13,126 nucleotides of DNA from Bacillota bacterium (lineage in GTDB: Bacteria > Bacillota_I > Bacilli_A > RF39 > UBA660): positions 1 to 13,126 of the forward strand of contig SVAQ01000015.1 in assembly GCA_015059305.1 (NCBI GenBank), in the 5' to 3' direction. Position numbers and translations under genes: made by a program. How positions within the stretch are numbered: position 1 is the stretch's first letter; the number at the start of each line of letters is the position of its first letter. Shown here piece by piece: positions 5,354 to 12,272 of this stretch. The notes beneath the pieces were generated by a model, which worked only from the letters and a program-made list of their open reading frames with translations, was not told the DNA's origin and ran no database searches.

Positions 5354-7784
5354 AATCATTTGGATAAATGATAGCCTTAAAGCCATAGTAGTCATTTCCA
5401 CTACCATCAGTTTTAAATACAATTTTCACATAATTGCCTGGTACAGTTATGATATGTGTTTTCCTAATATATTTTCCATACTTTTTATTATTTACAATAT
5501 TGCCATTAGCATCATATAGATATATCCAATCAACAGTCGGTCCTTGTGTTTGTGTGTCTAAGATCACTGTTAGTGATGTGGCACCATCAAATGTTGCTTC
5601 GCCATACACTTTACTATATAAATTATTTGGATATGGATTATGTTCTGATTCAATAATTATTGGATCGACTAAAACTACATTTGTTATTGTAAATGTATCA
5701 GATGATGAAAGAGTAAAAGTATTGCCATTTACTTTTATACCATTCATTACAAACGATTGAACAACTTTAGTATTATCAATTGGTGTTAAAGTAAATTTTG
5801 TTACATTAGCCTCTATAAAAGTTGGAATAGCTATCGTTACTAGATTAGAAGCCTGGTTGTTTATCGTAGGGGATATTACTGGTGCTACAGATACAAATGA
5901 CCATGATGACGGTTTTTCTGATGATGCATTTAGTTTTTCAGCATCCGCTTGACTCCGAGCAAGCGCTTCGGTTACCTTTGTACATTCCTCGAACATATAG
6001 TCCATGTTATCTAAAGAGACATTTTCCAGATTCCAACCACTCAAATCTAGCACTTTAACAGGCGCTTGAGAAAACATAGATGACATATAATCTATAGATA
6101 ATAAATTCCAACTAGAAATATCACCAAAATCCCAATTCCCCGTTACTGAATAGCCTGCACTAGCAAACATATGTGACATACTGGTTACATTAGACACATC
6201 CCAATTTGCTAAATCACCGATACTCCAATTTTCTGCTGAATAGCCTGCACTATCAAACATATGTGACATACTGGTTACATTAGACACATCCCAATTTGCT
6301 AAATCACCGATACTCCAATTTTCTGCTGAATAGCCTGCACCAGCAAACATAGATGACATGTCAGTTACATTAGACACATCCCAACCTGATAAATCACCAA
6401 TACTCCAATTATCTGTTACTGAATTGCCAGTAGAAGAAAACATATTTGACATATTAGTGACACTTGACACATCCCAGCTAGATAAATCACCGATACTCCA
6501 ATTTTCTGTTACTGAATTGCCTGCACCATAAAACATAGATTCCATATCAGTGACACTTGACACATCCCAATTGGATAAATCACCGATACTCCAATTTTCT
6601 GCACCAACGCCTGCATAGTCAAACATAGATTCCATATCAGTGACACTTGACACATCCCAACTAGATAAATCGCCGATACTCCAATTATCTGCACCAGCGC
6701 CTGCATAGTCAAACATAGATCCCATATTGGTAACACTTGACACATCCCATTCTGATAAACCGCTGACACTCCAATTTTCTGCTGAATAGCCTGCATTAGA
6801 AAACATATATGACATATTAATGACATTTGATGTATCTATTTTAGAAAGATCAAATGTATGAGCATTTTTAAATTCATAAAACCACCGATACAAATTTTTA
6901 GGTTCTATTATATCTGCTACCGTTACTGAAGTAATCGCATTACTATATGCCGACCATCCCGGTTGACTATTACTTGTGTTTTCTTCAAATCCTGTATAGA
7001 CAGCAGTTGCTTCTTTCCCTCTATATTGACTACCATTTACTACAATATCTCTATTTTTATAAATGGTTAGCGAATTATCATCGTCTGAATAAACTGCAAA
7101 TGCCGTCGGAGTTTGAGCTCTTTGACATGAAACATTTCCCATTTTTACATAACCATTAAAAGTTGCGTTTTTAAAGGCATCTTGCACTACAGGTAAATTA
7201 TAAAAAGAAACATTTAAATTATATGTTTGGGTGGCCTTAGTTGTTAAACTTCCACTATCATTACAGATTGTCCCTGTATAAACACTATTTTTTAATGAGG
7301 AAGCATTATAATTAGGGACTTGAATCGAGAAAGAAGTATTTTGGGGATCTATAATTACCATATTTCCGTTTTTATTCAAAAATTTTTCTTCAGTAGGAGT
7401 TCCTGTTAAAACATATTCATTCAAAGCGCCTTCAGTTAAATGATACTGATTTTTAGTATTATTAGTTTGAGCCCATTCCCACATTAAATCATAACTACAA
7501 CACATTCTATCTAAAGAGTCTGTTTCAAGAGTAATTGTTATATTATCTTCGGCCGTAGCTACTACATTATTAATATTTGATTCATACATACTTGGTAAAT
7601 CTACTACTAAGTTTAAAGAATTACCACCAGATGCAGTTACTACTGGAGAGCCATTAGTTTGAGCGGTTATATTTAAATTTGTAATATTAGCAGTATGAGC
7701 AATTGCAGCATAAGTAGCATAAGCAACCATAATTAATAAAAATCCAATTGTAGCAATTAGTGTTACTCTATTATGCTCTTTCAT
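5352..7784 (-). CDS. BspA-like DUF285 repeat surface protein with N-terminal anchor and CUB-like C-terminus
   Basis: An 810-residue protein. Residues 8-29 (TLIATIGFLLIMVAYATYAA) form an uncleaved anchor or signal peptide. About 30-230 is a beta-rich region with a Cys pair (MCCSY) and further Cys, ending in a YNLNVSFYNLP strand. A linker follows, then a DUF285 array with WDVSSVTxMxxMF repeats from about 310 to 600. Next is a beta-rich segment ending TITNVVLVD. The CUB-like terminal domain at about 712-810 starts ESEHNPYPNNLY and contains WIYLYDANGN and YYGFKAIIYP. No LPXTG or other C-terminal sorting signal is present, so attachment would be by the N-terminal helix. DUF285/BspA proteins are surface adhesin-like proteins of gut and oral bacteria and mycoplasmas; the ligand here is unknown. 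The start is the ATG at 7784: the in-frame GTG at 7793 lies inside the AGGTGAG SD. The gene is monocistronic. Confidence 0.87.
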   Translation of the reverse strand: MKEHNRVTLIATIGFLLIMVAYATYAAIAHTANITNLNITAQTNGSPVVTASGGNSLNLVVDLPSMYESNINNVVATAEDNITITLETDSLDRMCCSYDLMWEWAQTNNTKNQYHLTEGALNEYVLTGTPTEEKFLNKNGNMVIIDPQNTSFSIQVPNYNASSLKNSVYTGTICNDSGSLTTKATQTYNLNVSFYNLPVVQDAFKNATFNGYVKMGNVSCQRAQTPTAFAVYSDDDNSLTIYKNRDIVVNGSQYRGKEATAVYTGFEENTSNSQPGWSAYSNAITSVTVADIIEPKNLYRWFYEFKNAHTFDLSKIDTSNVINMSYMFSNAGYSAENWSVSGLSEWDVSSVTNMGSMFDYAGAGADNWSIGDLSSWDVSSVTDMESMFDYAGVGAENWSIGDLSNWDVSSVTDMESMFYGAGNSVTENWSIGDLSSWDVSSVTNMSNMFSSTGNSVTDNWSIGDLSGWDVSNVTDMSSMFAGAGYSAENWSIGDLANWDVSNVTSMSHMFDSAGYSAENWSIGDLANWDVSNVTSMSHMFASAGYSVTGNWDFGDISSWNLLSIDYMSSMFSQAPVKVLDLSGWNLENVSLDNMDYMFEECTKVTEALARSQADAEKLNASSEKPSSWSFVSVAPVISPTINNQASNLVTIAIPTFIEANVTKFTLTPIDNTKVVQSFVMNGIKVNGNTFTLSSSDTFTITNVVLVDPIIIESEHNPYPNNLYSKVYGEATFDGATSLTVILDTQTQGPTVDWIYLYDANGNIVNNKKYGKYIRKTHIITVPGNYVKIVFKTDGSGNDYYGFKAIIYPND
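6138..6776 (-). repeat. Seven tandem coding repeats of 90 or 93 bp (DUF285 units)
   Basis: Seven consecutive in-frame units each begin with Asn-Trp and follow the pattern NWSIGDLSxWDVSxVTxM, then a Met-Phe pair and AG(Y/N)S. Four are 30 residues (units 1, 2, 5, 6) and three are 31 (units 3, 4, 7), together exactly 639 bp or residues 337-549. Degenerate units flank both sides (FDLSKIDTSNVINMSYMF before, NWDFGDISSWN after). The period is longer than the roughly 23-25 residues common in BspA proteins because of the added NWSIGDL segment. Confidence 0.92.
6151..6330 (-). repeat. Two nearly identical adjacent 90-bp units
   Basis: Bases 6151-6240 and 6241-6330 match at 89 of 90 positions; the only difference is G at 6163 versus T at 6253, which changes Ala to Asp. 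The other units of the array diverge much more, so this pair is a recent duplication or gene-conversion event. Confidence 0.93.
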
Positions 7785-7821
7785 TACTCTCACCTATAAT
7801 AAATAATAAAATAAAATCAAT

Positions 7822-7850
7822 AAAAAAGCAACCTTTTCGGGTTGCGTTTT
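7822..7850 (-). terminator. Terminator of greA
   Basis: On the minus strand a GCAACC/GGTTGC stem (7840-7845 with 7828-7833) with a 6-base loop, extended beyond one mismatch by four A-T pairs, then six T. It begins a few bases after the greA stop. Confidence 0.85.
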
Positions 7851-7856
7851 TGATAT

Positions 7857-8324
7857 TTAACACACTTTTAATACTCTTAATGTATATTCACCATTTGGAG
7901 CTGATACTGTAACCATATCATTTTCTTTGTGACCAATTAAAGCTTGACCTAATGGTGATTCATTACTAATTTTATTATTAAATGAATCTGCTTCCACAGA
8001 GCCTACAATCTTATATGTATCTTCATCTTCATCTTCATCAATAACAGTAACAGTTGAACCTACACAAATTGTTCCTTGACTAACAGTTTTAGCAATTTCA
8101 CTATGTTCTAAACGATATTCTAATTCTTTAATTTTAGCTTCAATTTGAGCTTGTTCTGCGCGAGCAGCATCATAATCAGCATTTTCTGATAAATCACCTT
8201 GTGCTCTTGCATCCTTTATAGCTTGAATGATTTCTGGTCTTCTTACAGACTTTAATTCATTTAGTTCTTCCTCTAATTCTAAATAACCTTCTGCAGTTAA
8301 TATTAAATTATTTTCTTTTTTCAT
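7857..8324 (-). CDS. greA: Transcription elongation factor GreA
   Basis: A 155-residue protein, close to the usual GreA length. GreA enters the secondary channel of RNA polymerase and stimulates cleavage of backtracked transcripts. The N-terminal coiled coil (about 1-75) carries the acidic tip GDLSENADY, with Asp44 and Glu47 matching the Mg-coordinating Asp41/Glu44 of E. coli GreA. The C-terminal FKBP-like domain (about 80-155) contains NESPLGQALIGHKENDMV. A short acidic run (IDEDEDED, about 95-102) occupies the normal loop position. The start is the ATG at 8324, with a GAGGG SD 9 bases upstream. The frame extends to an ATG at 8381, but that codon lies inside the promoter spacer and would not be transcribed from it. 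The gene is a single-gene unit with its own promoter and terminator. Confidence 0.96.
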   Translation of the reverse strand: MKKENNLILTAEGYLELEEELNELKSVRRPEIIQAIKDARAQGDLSENADYDAARAEQAQIEAKIKELEYRLEHSEIAKTVSQGTICVGSTVTVIDEDEDEDTYKIVGSVEADSFNNKISNESPLGQALIGHKENDMVTVSAPNGEYTLRVLKVC

Positions 8325-8372
8325 TTTTGCTTTCCCTCTCCTTGTTCTTCCGTCTTTCTCAAGACCAAAGAA

Positions 8373-8401
8373 ATTATACACTTTGACTTCTCGTTTGTCA
8401 A
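8373..8401 (-). promoter_or_regulatory. Perfect-consensus sigma-A promoter of greA
   Basis: On the minus strand TTGACA (8401-8396), exactly 17 bases, TATAAT (8378-8373): both hexamers and the spacing are at consensus. The predicted transcript starts near 8366 and has a leader of about 42 bases before the ATG at 8324. Confidence 0.9.
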
Positions 8402-8420
8402 TATACTATATGGTATTCAT

Positions 8421-8447
8421 AAAAAAAGATGATTGAATTCAACCACC
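8421..8447 (-). terminator. Terminator of the Panacea-domain gene
   Basis: On the minus strand an 8-bp stem (8447-8440 with 8435-8428, two G-U pairs) with loop AATT, followed by seven T. It begins just after the stop codon at 8449. Confidence 0.8.
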
Positions 8448-8448
8448 T

Positions 8449-9201
8449 TTAAACTAATTCGTTTTTATGGTACTCCAAAATTAATTTATCACTAATTTTC
8501 TTATATAGAGTTCTTCCTCTTCCTGCCATGGACCATGGGGTATTTACTTGGTGTGTTATTTTTACTAAATCAGTCGCAGTAAAACTTCCATATTTATCAA
8601 TAGTTTTATCTACACTAATAAGTTTTCTTACCCCATCTTCGGCCGCTAAAAATCTACTTTTTATCGGCATTTCACGGTGCTTTTCATCATATAAAATAGT
8701 GTCATCCTCAACAGAAAGAAACATATGACCACTCTTTTTATATTTCTCATATACCGATTCAATAACCGGTCCTAATTTATATGCGTATATCTTATCATCA
8801 AATAATTTACCACCAAATTCACATAGATAATCTGCGTAGCACATATAAACCATTTTCTCAAGTTTTAAATGCGTACACGGGATTTTACTAAGTACATATT
8901 TTGCAATATCTACTCCCTTTAAATGCCTATCTTTTGAAAGTATTTCTACAAATTTCTTCTTATTATCTATTAATTCTATATCTGAAAAAAAATGATCTGA
9001 TTCTATAACTTTATCCCATCCAGTTTCTTCAACTTGAATAAAATGAGTGGAAATAGAAACATCATTACCACATTCGTCATAAATATATTTCATGTCCTCA
9101 TTAATTTGATCCATATGTAATATATCATCTGTAAAATAATCTAAAGCAATTCTTTTACCAAGTGAATAAGCGCTACCTATAATAATAAAATGTCTTATCA
9201 T
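8449..9201 (-). CDS. Panacea-domain (DUF4065, SocA-like) antitoxin-type protein
   Basis: A 250-residue protein. The Panacea/DUF4065 core covers about residues 110-225: LKLEKMVYMCYADYL, then YAYKLGPVIESVYEKYKK, then TATDLVKITHQVNTPW near the end. The first ~100 residues (MIRHFIIIGSAYSLGKRIAL onward) are an additional N-terminal region I do not recognise. Panacea domains are a widespread antitoxin module (PanA) that neutralises diverse toxins, including RelA/SpoT-type toxSAS enzymes, by direct binding. The start is the ATG at 9201, which has an exceptionally strong AAGGAGGTG SD. The in-frame ATG at 9264 lies within the upstream frame and has no SD. The upstream neighbour appears to be a 5'-truncated RelA/SpoT-like toxin, which fits the antitoxin call. 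A phage- or host-derived regulatory role without a toxin cannot be excluded. Confidence 0.83.
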   Translation of the reverse strand: MIRHFIIIGSAYSLGKRIALDYFTDDILHMDQINEDMKYIYDECGNDVSISTHFIQVEETGWDKVIESDHFFSDIELIDNKKKFVEILSKDRHLKGVDIAKYVLSKIPCTHLKLEKMVYMCYADYLCEFGGKLFDDKIYAYKLGPVIESVYEKYKKSGHMFLSVEDDTILYDEKHREMPIKSRFLAAEDGVRKLISVDKTIDKYGSFTATDLVKITHQVNTPWSMAGRGRTLYKKISDKLILEYHKNELV

Positions 9202-9207
9202 ATTTAA

Positions 9208-9216
9208 CACCTCCTT
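9208..9216 (-). promoter_or_regulatory. SD of the Panacea gene overlapping the upstream stop codon
   Basis: AAGGAGGTG on the minus strand shares its first bases with the TAA (9217-9215) that ends the upstream remnant frame, and lies 6 bases before the ATG at 9201. It fixes the start of the Panacea gene and is the kind of stop/SD overlap expected for coupled toxin-antitoxin genes. Confidence 0.85.
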
Positions 9217-9445
9217 ATATATTTGTGTTTTCCCATTTAATATAATCTTGTTTATATTTTGCATGAGACAATAAATTCGATTCTAAATTTTCTTTTGACC
9301 ACAATTGTAATTCCCATTGAAATTTTGTATTATCATCATTACCAAAATAAATGTGTGTAGCAACATATTTTCCCTTAGTAGAATTGATACATTTTAAATT
9401 TGGATAATTATAACACACTAAAATATTATATTTCAAGATATGCAA
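9215..9445 (-). pseudogene. Remnant of a RelA/SpoT-like (toxSAS) toxin, C-terminal part only
   Basis: A 76-codon frame with only a TTG as possible start and no SD. The segment INSTKGKYVATHIYFGNDDN, followed by FQWELQLWSKENLES and SHAKYKQDYIKWEN, resembles the C-terminal part of RelA/SpoT-fold synthetases: the (G/K)Y-x-(A/S)-x-H-(I/L) strand, then (W/x)EΦQ-ΦW/R. The preceding residues, where the ATP-binding basic residues and catalytic acidic residues of the fold should be, are absent: the Ddl terminator begins about 21 bases upstream. The frame ends in a TAA that overlaps the SD of the Panacea gene, the expected arrangement for a toxin-antitoxin operon. I infer a 5'-deleted toxin. The fragment has no internal stop over its ~60 conserved residues, so the loss may be recent. 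The family call rests on motif recognition without a search. Confidence 0.6.
9407..9436 (-). promoter_or_regulatory. Putative promoter inside the toxin remnant, driving the Panacea gene
   Basis: On the minus strand TTGAAA (9436-9431), an 18-base spacer and TGTTATAAT (9415-9407), an extended -10 with a perfect TATAAT. Transcription would start near 9400, giving about 200 bases before the Panacea ATG at 9201. No in-frame start codon for the remnant follows until codon LW near its middle, so the transcript would express the Panacea gene but not the toxin remnant. Confidence 0.5.
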
Positions 9446-9465
9446 TTATTTCATTTAAAGTGGTA

Positions 9466-9498
9466 AAAATAAAAAAGGTTGAAGTTACTACTTCAATC
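9466..9498 (-). terminator. Terminator of the hydrolase-murF-ddl operon
   Basis: A perfect 7-bp stem (TTGAAGT 9479-9485 with ACTTCAA 9490-9496), loop of 4, one mismatch then a G-C pair, followed by T-rich minus-strand sequence (six T, A, five T). It starts 3 bases after the ddl stop codon. Confidence 0.85.
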
Positions 9499-9501
9499 TT
9501 A

Positions 9502-10674
9502 TTACTTCTTAACGCCCTTTGTACCATTGAAACTTTCTAATACATTTGTTTCAAAAGAAGATAATTTTTTAGACTTATTTTGATATTTACGAATTCCACA
9601 TTCAATAATTTTAGTAAGTAACTCTGTATATTTCATTCCCTTCGGAGCCCATAAATAAAATGATAATGATCCTGGTACAATATTAAGTTCATTTAAATAA
9701 ATATCTCCAGTCTTTTTATCCATTAAATAGTCAATTCTAACTACTCCACATGTATTTAATGCCTTACAAGCTTTAATAGACATTTCTTCGATTTGTTTTT
9801 GTGCTTTTGCAGAAATATCTGCAGGAATTTTTCTTCCTGTCGAAGCCATTCCTTTAGATGGTCCATTTTTCGAAGAAGAATCTGACATATATTTATCTTT
9901 ATAAGAAAGAATTTCATCAGAGCCATATACTTCTTCGATTAAGCTAGTTTCATATAAATAGTTATCGCCAAGTACTGAACAATTTAGTTCACATAAATTT
10001 TCAATTACTTTTTCAACTAAAATCTTTTCATCATAATTAATTGCATCTTCGATAGCGCTAATTAATTCTTCTTTATTTTTAGCAACGCTTATTCCTACAC
10101 TACTACCTTGTCTTGCAGGTTTTACTATAACAGGAAATTTTAATTTCATTACTTCTTTTAATACTTTTTCTGAATCATTTTGATAATCACTTTCATAAAA
10201 GTATTTGTAATCAACAACACTTACATCATTGGCACTTAATACTTGTTTTTGAAATATTTTATCTTGACCAATTACTGATGCATAAATATCACTTTCACAA
10301 AAAGGAATTCCTAACACTTCAAGATATCCCGCAATTGAACCATCTTCCGTATTATATCCATGCATAATTGGAAAAGCTATATCAATTTTATTTAATACAG
10401 TATATGGGAATTTTGTTTTCATTAAAACAAATTCATTATTTTTCTTTTGTAGTATTACTTCAGTAGCTTTTTGTTTTAATTTATTTAAATCTTTATATAC
10501 TTCCATATTAAGTAAATCTTCACTAGTATACATAATACTATCTTTAGATAAATAAATTGGAATAATATTATATTTTTCAGTATCCATATTATTCATTGCT
10601 TGAACAGCACTGATAATACTTATTTCGTGTTCTGTTGAGTTACCTCCATATATCACACCTACATTAATTTTCAT
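9502..10674 (-). CDS. ddl: D-alanine--D-alanine ligase
   Basis: A 390-residue ATP-grasp ligase that makes D-Ala-D-Ala for peptidoglycan in the cytoplasm. Motifs in order: GGNSTEHEISIISA (10-23, Glu15), HGYNTEDGSIAGYLEVLGIP (105-124), VKPARQGSSVGIS (184-196, ATP-grasp loop), SYKDKY (257-262, with the Tyr expected of the omega loop in D-Ala-D-Ala rather than D-Ala-D-Lac ligases), VVRIDY (311-316) and LNELNIVPGSLSFYLW (327-342, metal and D-Ala2 binding). The omega region is lengthened by a Ser/Gly/Lys-rich insertion (263-280), which I believe also occurs in some clostridial Ddl relatives. The start has an SD in the last codons of murF, and the two genes are 2 bases apart, so translation is coupled. 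Specificity for D-Ala over D-Ser or D-Lac is inferred from the loop. Confidence 0.93.
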   Translation of the reverse strand: MKINVGVIYGGNSTEHEISIISAVQAMNNMDTEKYNIIPIYLSKDSIMYTSEDLLNMEVYKDLNKLKQKATEVILQKKNNEFVLMKTKFPYTVLNKIDIAFPIMHGYNTEDGSIAGYLEVLGIPFCESDIYASVIGQDKIFQKQVLSANDVSVVDYKYFYESDYQNDSEKVLKEVMKLKFPVIVKPARQGSSVGISVAKNKEELISAIEDAINYDEKILVEKVIENLCELNCSVLGDNYLYETSLIEEVYGSDEILSYKDKYMSDSSSKNGPSKGMASTGRKIPADISAKAQKQIEEMSIKACKALNTCGVVRIDYLMDKKTGDIYLNELNIVPGSLSFYLWAPKGMKYTELLTKIIECGIRKYQNKSKKLSSFETNVLESFNGTKGVKK

Positions 10675-10676
10675 TT

Positions 10677-12257
10677 TTACTCCTCCATATAACTATCTGG
10701 TAAATCATTTTCAATAAGTAAGGTTATTTTTTTATTACCAGATGTTCTTACTACTTCATTATAAGCTTCTTTAAATGAATTATAAATAAATATATTTTCT
10801 TTTGGATATTTTTTCTTAATTAAACCATTATAAATTGGCGCTGTTTGTTTTTTGCCTACTAAAAAGACTTTATCACAAACATCAGCCATTTGCATTCCGA
10901 ATTTCTCATTTAACTGCTCTTGTTCTTCGCCCATTTCTACCATTCCTGGCGTAATAATTACCTTAGTTCCTTCCATTAAATTAAGGACTTCTAAAGCATT
11001 TTTAGCCCCCTCAGGATTTGAATTAAATGAATCATCTATAATTGTAATATTTCGATTTTCTTTAATTTCTAGTCGATGGTTAATTGGCGCGATGTTTTTA
11101 ACGCCTTGGATAATTTGCTTATCTAAAACGCCTAGATGTTTTGCTAAAGCCACGCTTGATAAAATATTATAGATATTTTTTTCTCCTAATAAAATTGTAT
11201 TTACGCTTATCTTTTTGTGATCTTTTTTGAAAACGATATCAAAACTAGTTCCTTTATTGGTAATTTTAATGTTTTCTGCCATAACATCAGCATCTTTATT
11301 AATACCAATCCATATTACATGACATTTATTTTGTAATTTATATTTTCTTTGATATTCATCATCTTTGTTAAGAATAGCTACGCCATCATTTGGTAATGAT
11401 TCAATAAGTTCAAATTTAGTTTTACAAATATTATCAAGGGTTTTAAAACTTTCAAGGTGAGCCGCCCCGATTGATGTTAAAATACCATATTTAGGATAAA
11501 CTAAATCACATAATTCTTTAATTTCACCGATATTTTTAGCTCCCATTTCACTAATAAAATAATCATTAAAAATTGTAGGTTCATTATTAATTGTCATTAA
11601 TATTCCATTTGGCGTATTAAAACTCGCAGGAGTAAAAAATCCTTTATATGTTGTTCTTAAAATTGAATCTAAAATCATCTTTGTACTTGTTTTACCAAAA
11701 GATCCAGTAATACCAATAATATTTAAATTATTCATCTTATTTAATTTAGCTAAAGCTTCTTTTTTATAATGATTGAAGATAGATCTTTCTACCGGTTTTA
11801 GTAAACAAATAATTACTATTAAAATATAAGCATTAACACTAATATAGATAAGTGTCAAACCTGCAAAATAAGAATAACTTAATTTAGCGCATATTATTTG
11901 TAATAAAACAAAAAATAATATATCTAACCCTGATATTCTTAACATTCTTTTTGTAAATTTCAAAGGCAATTTATCATTATGTTTTATATAATTAATATAA
12001 GCATTAACCACTAATACCATCATAATAACAATATAAAATAATAATAAATAAATATTCATATCTCTAAATAATAACAAAGATATTCCAAATAAATATTTTA
12101 ATAGATATGTTTTATAATTTTTCTTAATATCCTCCATTAAGAATTTATAAAATTTATTATTTTCATTATAACTATTTTGCTGTAACATCTGAAGTTCATA
12201 AAGTGCTGTGTATAAAAATAAAAGGTCAATTAAAATAACCATTATGATACTTTTCAT
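10677..12257 (-). CDS. murF: Membrane-anchored MurF-like Mur ligase (UDP-MurNAc-tripeptide--D-Ala-D-Ala ligase)
   Basis: A 526-residue protein. Four to five hydrophobic helices fill residues 1-155 (about 3-22, 51-64, 69-88, 111-125, 130-153). The Mur ligase central domain follows with P-loop GITGSFGKTSTK (182-193), FNTPNG (213-218), SEMGA (236-240), SIGAAHLESF (262-271) and the likely carbamylated lysine in KTKFELIE (Lys281). The C-terminal domain has HRLEI (394-398) and IIDDSFNSNPEGAKNAL (406-422), the MurF-type D-Ala-D-Ala side signature. MurF normally has a soluble N-terminal UDP-MurNAc-binding domain, which is absent here and replaced by the membrane segment. The adjacent coupled ddl supports a role in adding D-Ala-D-Ala. 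The substrate could be the usual UDP-precursor or a lipid-linked one. The start has a GGGAGG SD; the gap to the hydrolase stop is 15 bases. Confidence 0.87.
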   Translation of the reverse strand: MKSIIMVILIDLLFLYTALYELQMLQQNSYNENNKFYKFLMEDIKKNYKTYLLKYLFGISLLLFRDMNIYLLLFYIVIMMVLVVNAYINYIKHNDKLPLKFTKRMLRISGLDILFFVLLQIICAKLSYSYFAGLTLIYISVNAYILIVIICLLKPVERSIFNHYKKEALAKLNKMNNLNIIGITGSFGKTSTKMILDSILRTTYKGFFTPASFNTPNGILMTINNEPTIFNDYFISEMGAKNIGEIKELCDLVYPKYGILTSIGAAHLESFKTLDNICKTKFELIESLPNDGVAILNKDDEYQRKYKLQNKCHVIWIGINKDADVMAENIKITNKGTSFDIVFKKDHKKISVNTILLGEKNIYNILSSVALAKHLGVLDKQIIQGVKNIAPINHRLEIKENRNITIIDDSFNSNPEGAKNALEVLNLMEGTKVIITPGMVEMGEEQEQLNEKFGMQMADVCDKVFLVGKKQTAPIYNGLIKKKYPKENIFIYNSFKEAYNEVVRTSGNKKITLLIENDLPDSYMEE

Positions 12258-12272
12258 ATTTACCTCCCTTTA

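Noticed and set aside
6138..6776. CRISPR-like regular repeats
   Set aside because: The units are contiguous, in frame and without spacers; they encode DUF285 repeats.
6509..6826. A 105-codon open frame on the minus strand within the repeat array
   Set aside because: It is an out-of-frame shadow of the tandem repeats of the surface-protein gene; its own repetitive translation has no start signal.
7800..7850. A promoter for the surface-protein gene (TTGCTT-N17-TATTAT)
   Set aside because: The -35 is poor and overlaps the greA terminator stem, and the region is so AT-rich that such matches are expected by chance.
8325..8381. 174-residue form of GreA from the ATG at 8381
   Set aside because: The ATG lies inside the spacer of the perfect greA promoter, and the 155-residue form matches the family length and has an SD.
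9202..9264. 271-residue form of the Panacea protein
   Set aside because: Its extra residues overlap the upstream remnant frame and lack an SD; the AAGGAGGTG before 9201 decides the start.
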